Source: Misgurnus anguillicaudatus
Taxonomy: Eukaryota; Chordata; Actinopteri; Cypriniformes; Cobitidae
DNA length: 64,000 nucleotides
Direction: 5' to 3'
Assembly (NCBI RefSeq): GCF_027580225.2
Contig: NC_073353.2
Span: 34,500,501 to 34,564,500, forward strand
Part shown: positions 44,248 through 56,000 of the stretch, piece by piece
Numbering within the stretch: position 1 is the stretch's first letter
How the letters are laid out: every line of letters starts with the position of its first letter
Translations under genes and position numbers: made by a program
Notes under the pieces: generated by a model
Database searches by the model: none
Told to the model about the DNA's origin: nothing
Seen by the model: only the letters and a program-made list of their open reading frames with translations

Positions 44248-44776
44248 GCTCAGTCACACCAAAAGCGCTTTAAACGCTTACAAACGCAAGGCGCGACGCA
44301 CTGCCTTTTTTAAAAAAGAGCAGTGCAGCGCGGCTTTTCATATTGCTAAGCAACCACCGAGTCAGCTGTCTTGTCAATCAAATATTGAAGCGTGAGTGCT
44401 CTTTTGCTGTTAACTGTCATATTAGCAGAAACTTTAAAAAGAGGGCGCTTGCTCTGACCTTGTTTGGGGATAAGAGAAGCACAAACACGCAGGAGAGAGT
44501 GAGCGAGTGGAGTCCGGTTCTTCAAACCAACTGTAAACTTCCCTCGCCACAACGTAAGGCCCGCCTCTCCCCTCATTCGATTGGACAATGGAAGACGCGA
44601 ATGACGTCAGGCGCTTCTCCGCTCTCAGCGCTCCTTCAAAAACGCGTGCGCGGCAGGCGGCAGAAAACCGCAAGGCGCTCGGCGCGCAGAAACAGCGCGC
44701 AAACGCGCCCTGCCCATAGAATATCATTCAAAAAAGGCGCCTGCAACTGCCATAAACGCTTTTGGTGTGACTGAGC
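44248..44776. mobile_element. CpG-rich MITE with CTCAGTCACACCAAAAGCG ends
   Basis: Left CTCAGTCACACCAAAAGCG, right CGCTTTTGGTGTGACTGAG, GC-rich interior with many GCGC words. Chance open frames of up to 143 codons here are composition artefacts. Confidence 0.8.
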
Positions 44777-45293
44777 CATTACTATAGACGGGTTTAGCAG
44801 TAACAACATAAACAAGCGGCTGTCACGGTCCGCACGTAACTTCCGGTAAACTCCTCTAATAATAAATAACAACAAAGTACTTTAAATGTAGTTTATTTAT
44901 ATAACAAGCAAAAAACAACACATAGATTACCTAGAAAACCAAAATATTTGTTATTTTCGACGAGGCATTTGTTCAAGAGATCAGTTTAGCAACTAGTCAG
45001 ATCATTAAAAAAACAAAACCGGAAGTAAGGTTCGGATCCAGACGTGTTTCACGTGCGTCCGATGAAACCGTCTATATGAAAACCGCTAGCGTTTGCATAA
45101 TTCTTGCCGTTGTTTTAAATAGGCTACACAGAAATGATTGCTGGCTGCCAACAAAATAAATGTGCCTGTCTTATCAAAAACCGTGTGTCAAATTTATTTT
45201 TGTTCATATCTTTAATATTGATTGAATGACACGTCAAAGATGGAAATCATAATGAAATGAATGGCTAAATCAGACTTTGATGCTCATTATCTC

Positions 45294-45614
45294 TAGGGTG
45301 GCCATTCATGCTAGTTCCGCCAGACACGTCCCGAACATGTTTTCGGGTTCGTTCTCCGGAAGTCACGTTGCTCGACCGCATACGTCATCACATTTCAGTT
45401 AAAATACATTAGAAAATTAAGATTTATTTATTTTAAGACATACAATGATTGTAGTTTCATTCTTACCTTGAAATTTAACGGTTGCTTTTCTGAAATTAAA
45501 CCCGAAATATTAAACCTTGATGACGTATGCGGTCGACCAACGCGACTTCTGGAGAACGAACCCGAAAACATGTTCGGGACGTGTCCGGCGGATCTGGCAC
45601 GAATGGCCACCCTA
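45294..45614. mobile_element. hAT-like MITE, 321 bp
   Basis: TAGGGTGGCCATTC left, GAATGGCCACCCTA right, long inverted arms (ACATGTTTTCGGGTTCGTTC), exact duplication ATTATCTC at 45286-45293 and 45615-45622. Confidence 0.9.
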
Positions 45615-45999
45615 ATTATCTCAGAATTTGATTTTGAAACTGTAGTATGGTTGACTGGATCACATATAAAAAACGTTTTGTCATAATTGTGCTGCTTTTT
45701 CTCACATACTTAGACATTTGTATCCATTTATAATTGAACTATTGTTCGAAAAGGGCTGGATGAATGAATACAGTGTGGATGCCTGTCTATTATAGACAGA
45801 TATATAAACAATATCCACTTCAAATATATAGACAAAATAGTATTGAAATATTTGCCTGCAAACTTAATTTTAGCAAGTGTTACAACTTACCCCCTGCCTG
45901 TTACAATTAACCCCACCTATGGGGTAAGTTGTTACGTTTGCACTTCTGTCACGTTTGGTGTAATTGTCCAAGAATGGTAAGTACTAGAAACAAACTTCA

Positions 46000-46243
46000 A
46001 GGGGCGGTTTCGCGGACAGGGATTAGCTTAATCCAGGACTAACTAGGCCTTGGTTTAATTAGGAAAAATAACTAGTTTTAACAAACATGCTTTACTGAAA
46101 ACATTACCTGTGTGCATTTTGAGGCAAAACAAAGGGCACTGGTGTATTTTAAGATATGTCAGTTCAAGTTGTTTTCAGTTTGGACAGCTCTTAAAAATGT
46201 TTTAGTCTAGGACTAGTCTAATCCCTGTCCGGGAAACCGCCCG
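46000..46243. mobile_element. GGGGCGGTTTCCCGGACAGG MITE, full copy
   Basis: AGGGGCGGTTTCGCGGACAG left and CTGTCCGGGAAACCGCCC right, 244 bp. Confidence 0.75.
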
Positions 46244-47019
46244 CAAATGTTCATTAGTAGCAGAGATGTGTGTGTGTTGCTTGTGTAAAAATATATTTAA
46301 TCAAACTCAAATCTTTTTTTAATGATTGAGCCAAAACCAAAAAGCGTTAGGTTGTGCCCCACTCTCCTTTACTACGCTTAACATTTCATTTGTTTCCTTT
46401 AAAATCCAATTGTGCAAACTGAACATCAATTATTTGTGACGGAAGGCAGCTTATTTAATTCTTCTACGTGTTAAGTGTTTTTATGTACAGCTGATTCTAC
46501 CTTATATAAGACATTCAGTAGAGAAGACAGAAGTGGGCAGGGATCATTCACTACAATACTTACCACCATGACTAGAGATTTTCATGACATTTCCCTATAT
46601 ATTTACACCATACAGATTATTAAAATGTATTGTCAGAATTGTTACAAAGTTGCTAAATGTCACTAAAGGTATTCAGTATGTCTCCCTATTGGTTCTGTTG
46701 CCCCTCCCCCAGTTAAATTCAGATCATCATTATTACCCAAACCAGCATAGAGACAGCAACTGGTAAGACAGCTGAGAAATTTGAAAGACTTTAGAGAGCA
46801 TCAAGAGGCAGAATGGGAAGGCCCTTGAGGCCCCAGCCACCCGTGCCATCTGTCAGGGCCCCTGATAAACTCACAGGTTTATTATTAGACAGATTCCTGT
46901 ACCAGTCAACACATAAGCACCATCTTTCTGGAATGCATGTTAAAAACACATTGTTTAGTTGTGTATGTGTGCATCTATCTATGTACAGTATGTGGATAGG
47001 TACAGTACAACGTCTCGTA

Positions 47020-47506
47020 CAGTACTGTGCAAAAGTCTTAGGCCACCATCACCAGCTTTGTTGTTTTAGCAAAGTTTTAATGTCCATCCATATTTATTTT
47101 ACAGAATATACAGGAAATAAGTACATAAAATTAAAAACAAATTTCAGAACTAAATGTCTTCTTCAGGTATCAGTCAGAATTTAGTGTGACCTCTCTTGAC
47201 ACGAAACACATCTTTAGCTTTTTTGAAGAGACTGAAATCCTGAAGTCATTCGATTAGAATGAGAAATTAGGATTTAATTTCATTTAAGTTAGATCCTGAA
47301 GCTTCCTGCTATTGCTCAAGTGGAAGGGGACTTAAGCCTTAAATACTTGACACTTCACTACTTTTATACCTACATACACATTTTCTGTATTTTCTGGCTG
47401 TATTCTAATAAAAAGACTGAGAAATAATTATATATGATCACTATACAGTTGCAAAAACAACAAATCGAATGGTAGCATGGTGACCTAAGACTTTTGCACA
47501 GTACTG
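47020..47506. mobile_element. Tc1/mariner-like MITE, 487 bp
   Basis: CAGTACTGTGCAAAAGTCTT left and AAGACTTTTGCACAGTACTG right, flanked by TA dinucleotides. No transposase frame. Confidence 0.85.
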
Positions 47507-47899
47507 TATATATTTTGAAAAGGGGCCCCTCGCAAAAGGTTTATCATATTTGGGGGTCCTAGCCATCATAAAGTTTGAGAACTCATCGACTAGAGTATAA
47601 CTCCAATGGATGAAACTTTCACCAAGTCATCAAATCAAAGAAATGACTCTTATCTTACATAATGAAAATGGGCTGTTTTTAGAATCACCATATAATGCAA
47701 AAAAATCATTCTTATTACTTTAATACAAACTAAGAATAACTCAAATAAAAATATAAACATAAAACACCCTTAAAGTTAAACATACTGAATGCATTACATT
47801 AATGAGAATGACTTAATATTTTTAAATATCACAATTAAGCACCTCCACCCATCATTAATGTAATTATAGTTAAAAAGCTTCATTTCCTTATGCAAAGTA

Positions 47900-49150
47900 G
47901 GGGTGAGTGGGGAACAAACTAACATGGGGTTAATTGTAACACCGCTACTTTACATATTTATACAGAGCTGAGCAATCTGTGCTTTTGGTATTTTTCTCTT
48001 ACTGTCAGATGATCTCTCTTGATATTTTGAAAAGTTTTATTGTATTTTTACTGAACAGAGTTTTTTTGGAGACATAAAAGTAAATTTCTTCTTTTGATGT
48101 GTTTTTTAGATTTCTGAGTTGAGTGTGTAAGTCACCAAACCCAATCTTATATTATTTTAATCACTGTCGTTACAGGGACGCATGAAGTATGGCAAGGGAG
48201 ACGCAGTGTCTCGTTCCCTTCTCAGGGAACAACAGTTACATACGTAACCCGAGACGTTTTCATGTGTCAAACACAACTATGCAAAAAAGCATTTTGGTAG
48301 AAATCAACATTCGCATACAGAAGATATAAGCATTTAAAGCAAACAGTTTAGCACGTGTGCTTAAAAGGCTAGAAATTTTATATTATCCTACACTACACAG
48401 GGAATAATATGGATTTTTTCCCAGAGAATTTCTTGCATAAAATAGATTCAAGCACTTTCAATGACCTGTATCAATGTATGTATATTCCCAGGGCCTTGAA
48501 TTATTTCCCCCAGATTCACAAACTTACAATGATTTCAAGGACCCGTGGGAACCCTGAAATAATCTGCAAGACAGTCTGAGATGAGTTACTGCTTTCTCCA
48601 GTAACACACAGATGTATCATAACACCAAGTACATCAAATAGTTTACCTTGTCTAACACATTACCAAGCTGTCTAGTGCAAAGTACTTCAAATAAAAGCAT
48701 TTGCCAAATGCACAAATGTGACCTAATCTGTAAAACCCTGGCTAAAGTCACTTTTACTAATTTGCCGTTTCTACATTAAATTATCTTACGTAATGTAAAG
48801 AACATTCTGTGAAAATACAACCTTTAATATTGACTGAGTAAGGCCAAGTCAAATCAATGTGAAGTCAATGATTGAAATCAACCTTGATGCTGGAACATCT
48901 TCTAAAATGCAGTATTTGGTTGTGCTACATAACATAATAACAAAAATGTGGCATCTTTAAAAAAAATCAGACAGTTGCACTGACAAGTCATGAAACAATA
49001 TTTCCTGTGTTTATTGAATGGGTGCTTGAATCGTCCTGTACGGCACTGAATCATACGAGGCAGGTTTATGCAAAGCATACAAAGAGTCCTGTAAACAGGA
49101 ATGACTGCTAAATGAATGGTGTAGTAAAAGAAACAACCTCCCATCTCCTG
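47900..49150. other. Intergenic between sestd1 and ccdc141
   Basis: 47900-48240 is a GGGGTGAGTGGGG/TTAATTGTAACAC repeat; 48680-48720 is a SINE tail (AAAAGCATTTGCCAAATGCA). The rest shows nothing recognisable. Confidence 0.45.
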
Positions 49151-49154
49151 TCAT

Positions 49155-49879
49155 CTCCCAAGCGATGTTTGTTCATTTATTTTATACAACTTTTTTCATA
49201 AAATACACTCTAGCCTTTAAAATGGCAAAAGCATTATACAATTTAAATGGCAAAGTAAAAAAAGGAAAATAAAATAAATATGGAATTGACATTTTTAAAC
49301 ATGCATCTATATGCAAGCAGCGTACGCATAATGACAATTTATGAGATGAAACTATTTCACTGTCAAAACAACATTGGATTATAAAGCTCTGCTTGTGTTT
49401 TGTACCTTTTAGCTTGAACTACAATAGCCTTCATGGCATCTTGTCATACCATCTTTCAGACTTTTAATATTGGCAAAAGGTTTGGTCAACAGAAAGCACT
49501 ATTAAATACATTGCTTTCTGTCAATCAGGAAAGGCATAAAAATTTTGAGCACCTGGTACCAATAGGGGTATAGGAGCCAGTTTATGTACATTCTATAGGT
49601 TCAGTAGCACCATTACAAGCTCCAGGTGTCTCACCGGAGGACGAGCAAGGCGACAGGTAAAGTAAAGCTTCATAGGGAGGCGAGAGTTCAAAGTAGAGTT
49701 CAGCCGTCCACGCGAGCAATGCAACGGGAGCTTGCGGGTGTCTATCTTTAACTGCGCTTTGTAAGTTAAGATGGTGCGACGAGTTGGAATACAACAGAGA
49801 TGGCGGCTGATCGGGGTCACTTTTAAACCGGCACGCGCCGTGCTGTTTACTGCAAGAAGCCGTGAAGGGTACCACGTTC
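49155..49879 (-). other. sestd1: sestd1 3' UTR (inferred)
   Basis: From the TGA to the candidate cleavage site near 49155. Non-coding, no repeat recognised, higher GC in its first 250 nt next to the stop. Confidence 0.5.
49176..49181 (-). terminator. Candidate sestd1 poly(A) signal AATAAA
   Basis: AATAAA on the minus strand about 700 nt past the stop, with a downstream GGTTGTTTCTTTT tract at about 49128-49140. Confidence 0.5.
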
Positions 49880-50036
49880 TCAAGTTTCCCTAGGCCCCGC
49901 CTCCAGAGCCTCATCATCCAGCCGTTGGTCTGCCTCTTCCTGTAGGAATCTCTTTTCTTCCACCAGTTTCATCCGGTCACGAATGCTTTCGGCAGAAGAG
50001 GCCATGTCGCCCGGGCTGCCGAAGAATTGCTCGCTC
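49880..50036 (-). CDS. sestd1: sestd1 last coding exon
   Basis: [20 protein letters not shown], then [12 protein letters not shown] and a short acidic end ([16 protein letters not shown]) before TGA. Acceptor GTTGCAG. The [21 protein letters not shown] block is conserved; the final 25 or so residues differ from human. Confidence 0.94.
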
Positions 50037-53000
50037 CTGCAACAAAATGACAGGAGGTGAAGGGTAAATAGTGAGAAAAGTTTTTCCATCCCAGTCAATG
50101 CTAAATAATCTGGATAGTATTACAGTAATCTGATACAGGAACATAAAATAAAACCTTTTTGTAGTCCACACTTAATTTCAATGTATAAAAGTGTCAAAAG
50201 TGATGGTTTGTGTTTTTCAAACCACATTGTAAAAAATTTTTTAAATAGGGGAGAGCGGGGGCGAAAGTACAATTTTTCAGAAAAACTTAATTTTAAAAGA
50301 TAATGTTATAGACAGAGATATATTCTTGCTGTGGTCAATAACTCACAATTGTGGTCTGTCAATACCAGGTGAAATTTTGTTAAAATGTAAAACGACTAGA
50401 GTGTAATTTCACTTTAAACATAAGTAGTGAATTGTCGACCGCACCTGCAGGGACGAAAGTAACACAACAAAACAAGATAGATTTTTGTGTTACACTTGTT
50501 TTTTTGTGTTACACTTGTTTTTATTAAATATACATGACTATGACCTCGTTAATATGTAACTGCAAACATATTTTGTAATTTATCTTTGTAAAAATAATTA
50601 AATTACATTTTCATTTTAAATTTCAGTTTTATCAAATGTTTCAAAAGCAACCAACATTACAAACTTTAATTGTTGAGAATAAAACATTTTTTAACAGTTT
50701 GAACACTATGTAAATGAAATTAAATCAAATTAAAATAATATAAATTTATAACATATACAACAGTATTAGCAGCGAGACAAAAGTAACAAGTGTTACTTTC
50801 GACCCGACAGGATCTCCTCACATTTAAACCCGATTTACTTTTATTCTGAAAAACTAAGAGAGGTCAAACTTCAGGACGCGTTAGATCACTAAATAACCTG
50901 TAGATTGATCAGTATTGTAACACATGAAACCAGAAACACAACGCGTTATAAGAACAAAATGACCGCTTTAGGAATTGACGTTTCATGGTTGAAAACACCT
51001 TTCTGAATCTACACGACCAAACCGGTAAGTAAATAACGCGATATTTGTCAGCTCTGTCAAGGGTTACGTGCCAACGATCCTGTCGTAGTTTAGGATGCAA
51101 ATGTTATCAGGGCTCAGAGAAAATCGCTTTGTTACTTTCGTCCCGCGTTACTTTTGCCGCGCTCTCCCATACAACAAACTGCTGTGCAGTTCAACTTACT
51201 ATTTTTAATTTTAACTAGTAATAAATTGATATAAAACATGTACAAAAAGTTGCATTTGATAGGTTAAAATGTAGTCAAAATTTAAAATAGTTGAAATAAT
51301 TTTAAGCCAAATTGCTTATACTTAAAAATTTAAGGCTGAGCATTTGATTTTAAGACTCATTTGTTATTGTTTGAAAAATGCACGGGCCATTTTTTATTTT
51401 ATTTTGTTTACAAAACTACATTATTTTTAAAAATATTTTTCACTTACGCATTCGTTTACAGAGAGATAAATACAAACAATCAAGGCGGCGAAAGCATTAA
51501 AGGCGGAGTCCATGATGTTTGAAAGCCAATGTTGATATTTGAAATCACCTAAACAAACACGCCCCTACCCCAATAGAATCTGGACCTTCTGTTGATAGAC
51601 CCGCCCCACACATACGCAAACCGGCATTTGATTTGATTTGATTGGCTATAAGTGTGTTTTGGTAGTCGGCCCGTCTCCTTTTCCAACGCGTTTTTCAAAC
51701 ATCGTGGACTCCGCCTTTAAGCAGTTTTGTTAAGACAATAAGGTAAGGGACCCTGGACTATAAAATTTTGTAAACTATGTTACAGGGGTGTTTTTGTTAT
51801 ACTCATGCCACATGCTTGTAGACTGAATTAACACATAAACATGATATCACCATTATTACAGATAGGCGCGTTATGTAAAACCTGCACATTGAAATTTTCA
51901 GGACCTCTAACATCATTGTCGGGTAAAGCTAAAAGTATGGTCCAGTTTTACGCATAAACAAGGGTTCGCATACAGTGCGTGTGATGTAAAATGCATCAGA
52001 ATAGTACACACACCGCCAGATTTTTGTAACTGTGCGTAATTTGTATGAATGACAAACGAACAGCCAAGACGCATAAAAACGTTCTTGTTTATAGCTGAAA
52101 TCGTTGCCGTGTAACTGGCCCCTAATTTCAAGATGAATGCATTAGGAAATGTTTAGTAAAGACTATATAGGCCCAGAACCTTTTGAATTTTCAGCTCTTA
52201 CCCATCAGGGAAAATAACAGGCACAGTAAGTCTATCCAGCAGAGCTTTTCCCATTGTATCCAACTCTTCATATGCCTCCACATCCACCATCATCTCAGCT
52301 AATTCAGGGCTCTCTCTCAGAACCTGAGGACAAACACCAGAATGACATTTAAGAGTTTTTGTTGTTACTTTATGCACTTGATTATAAACTTATTTTTGCA
52401 CTAAAAAAAATAGCATTAACATTCTGCCTAGCATCTTCTTTGATTTATAGGTTTATAACGATATGCGGATAAAGTTGTGTCTCCGCTATTGCTTAAATGA
52501 GATTTTCCTTTGTGAAATTGCTCTGACCTTTTCAGCTGCGGTATGGAAGGCACCGGCCATCTCCAACCTGTGTTGTCTCTCATCAGATGTGACCGTGAAC
52601 TGTTTCCACACGCGGTTGAGTCGGGGCAGCGTGTCTCCTGATGAACGTGTGGTACAGCGCAGGGACTGACACAGCACCACTGTCGCCTGTAACAGCTGCC
52701 TACCGTAATCATAGGTGCTCTGAAAGCAGAAGATAGAACTGCTACAGTCTAAATAAATAAAAAAACACCATGGAGTTAAGGAACTCCATGGATGTATATC
52801 GAATCCCTGCATTCAAAACCTAAGGTTGTATTGTGTAACTTTTAGTAGGATCTCTTCACAGAAATTAAAAATAATATACAAAACTATATTATAAGTGGTA
52901 TATAAAAGACCTTACAAAATGATCTGTATTGTTTTTATTACCTTAGAATGAGCCGTTTTATCTACATACACCGCGGGTTCCCATTAAATGGAAGTTGCTA

Positions 53001-56000
53001 TTTCATACCGCCATGATTCTACAGTAGCTCTAAACAGACTGCTGACACCAACGAGGACATATTTATAAATGAAGAGTTTCGTTGCAAAACGAGATAACCA
53101 CCGTTTTTTTAATAGTTTAGAAATTTCGTTTTTTGGTTGTGCATTCCAATTAAGTTCAATTCAACTGCAGTTAGTTTTGATTTAAACCTTCATAACTTAA
53201 AAAATACAGCTAAGTAGCACCATAAAACAAAATAATAACATGATAACATAATAATAAACATGTTTTGACAAAAATGTAAAAAAAAAATGGATTTATCTCG
53301 TTTTGCAACGAAACTCTTCAAATAAAGACATTGATTTTGATTAATTAAAACACTTAAAACCCTACTTACTGTCCCTTTAAAAGATGACACTATAGATTAT
53401 TTTTTTATTGCTTTCTTTGCTCATATTTACCAACTTTCGATCCCCACTGTATATGTTCAATAATACTAATAATATTTAGATTCAATTAATAGTCCCGCCC
53501 TAAATGCCTGCAATTGGTTGAGCCATTTTCGCTATGTTGGGTAGCTCAAATAAACAAGTTAACAAGTTAAAAGCTGCATGAAGCCAAAGTTTCCATACAT
53601 GGAGAAAATAAACTAACAAATAATTTCCTTACAAATTTCTCTGCACATTAACACGGGAAATGAAAAGTACTCACACTCAGAATTAAACCATTAACTACAG
53701 ATTTCTATCAGCATGCCACAAAGTGAACGTTTTTGCCTCTGTAGCGATTCAAATACCTGAGCAACATCCACAAACTTCTTGTGTTTCTCCAGCAACACTT
53801 TAGTTTCCTGTGAATCATCACCCAGTCGGATGTGAGTCTTCAAAAGAGCATCGAGTAGCTCTCCTAACCACTCCACTGCCTGAGGAGACATGAAAGAACA
53901 GCTATAGTCCCTTATAAAACACAGGCCTACTTCAAAGAGAGTACCAATCTTCATTTTCAGCTCTGCCTGTGAAGCGTCCTCCTCACACTTGAACAGCTGA
54001 ACCATCTGCAGCATCTTTAGTCTCCTGACATCAACCATATCCTCACACCTATCAAACACAATCAGACACATCAAACTCTCGCCTGTCACTCTACACCAAA
54101 GGCAGCATAAGCAAAAAGCTGAAATATTTAAAAAATGGTTTTCTTTATTGAGTTTAAATTGCTCAAATGAAAAGAGAGGCCAACCTCTGTTTGCGTAGCT
54201 GCATGTCCTCCATCACGCTGTGAATGTGCTCGATATTATCTTTGTTTTCAATATTTACATCCTTCCCGTATGAAAAGGGTGTCTGGGTAGACATTTGGTC
54301 AAGCAGGACTTGGCCTTTTTCTCTCAGGTTTTGCAAGGCACCATCTGGAAAAACAGTGAGAGAAACACATAAAAAAGAGGAAGCACCAAAACTTCTTTTA
54401 TACATCTGTGTACTATTTCACCTAACTAGTGTTTTTATGCATAGTCTTGGCTTCAGACGTCACACCTACAAATCACCCACGATTCATTCCCTGACTGTTT
54501 TATTATTACTTCACATTAAATCTAAATGATATGTTCTGGTATATGAGCAGGAAAGTGGGTCTTCCTAACCTACGCTCTTCAGTTTCTCCTCCAGATGTTT
54601 TAGAGTTTGCTGGATTGCAGCTCCATCTGCAGGGGCGACATCTGCGCAGAGCATTCCCAACAGCCCATCTAACTGCTGAGACAACTGACACAAAACAAAT
54701 AAAGTCACGTTAGCAATCCATTTATTCATACCCTGAAAATGTTAAAAGATCAGAAGTTTGATCAGAACTGGCTGTTTGAGAAAACATCAAGCCTACAGTC
54801 CATTTTAGGTCTTTAGAGTAAAACTGGATCTTACAGATGTTACTTCTGGATACTACTTTATAACCAAAAAGAAAAAAAACAGCAGAAATGTGATCTCATG
54901 TTTGCTTAAGCCGAGAATAGTCCTACTACAATGTATTTATGGATAGATGAAAACATCAATTAGTCAAAATGTGTACATAATATGTGACCCTGAACCACAA
55001 AACCCAGTCATAAGTCTCAACAATACATTGTATGGGTCAAAATTATTCATGCTTTTATGCCAAAGATCATAAGGATATTAATTAGAGATCATGTTCCATG
55101 AAGATATTGTGTACATTTCCTACCATAAATATATATAAAAAAAATATTTAACGTTGGTAATATCTGTTGTTAAGGACTTAATTTAGACAAATTTAAAGGG
55201 GTCATAATATGAGATTTTTTTAAAGATGTAAAATAAATATTTGGTGTCTCCAGAGTGCTTAAGTGAAGTTTTAGCTCAAAATACCCCACAGATAATTTAT
55301 TACAGCATGTCAAAATTGCCACTACGTGTGAGCAAAAGTGTGCCATTTTGGGGTGTCCTTTAAATTGCAAATGAGCTGATGAAATGCAAACACTGATCAC
55401 AATGATGGTGATTTTTGTAATTGAATCTCAATTGTGCTGTCAACTAAATGACAGCGCCGTGGTTGGATAGTTCAGTTTAAGGGGGCGGTATTATTGTAAT
55501 TTGCCCTCCTACCTACCTCACCAAACAGGCAAATTCTAAACGACCTATTTTTTCACATGCTTGCAGAAAATGGCTTCAAACAAAGTTACTGGGTTGTTCT
55601 TTTTCACATTTTCTAGGTTGATAAAAGCACTGGGGACCCAATTATAGCACTTAAACACTGAAAAAGTCTGTTTTTCATGCTATGACCCATTTAAAGGCGA
55701 CAACTTTCTCAATTATTTTATTTTTTTGCACCCTCAGATTCCAGATTTAAAATTGTTGCATCTCATCCAAATATTGTCATATCCTAACAAACAAATATCA
55801 ATGGAAAGCTTATTTATACAGTTTTTAAGATGATGCATAAATCTAAAAAAAAAAAGTTTTGTGGTCCAGGGTAACATGCAAGCATTTTTGATTGTTGCGC
55901 TGACACCTAGTGGTGTAGATGCACCATGACACAAAAGCCACTATTACTATACTATTATGGAAACCACTGCATTTAGGCCAAATTTCAAATCTATTTTATA

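Noticed and set aside
44343..44774. 143-codon open frame on the + strand in CpG-rich DNA
   Set aside because: It lies wholly inside the MITE 44248-44776, has arginine-rich composition from GCGC repeats, and shows no domain.
49582..49917. 96-111-codon frames overlapping the sestd1 stop
   Set aside because: They overlap the last exon in other frames and extend into the 3' UTR; no similarity recognised.
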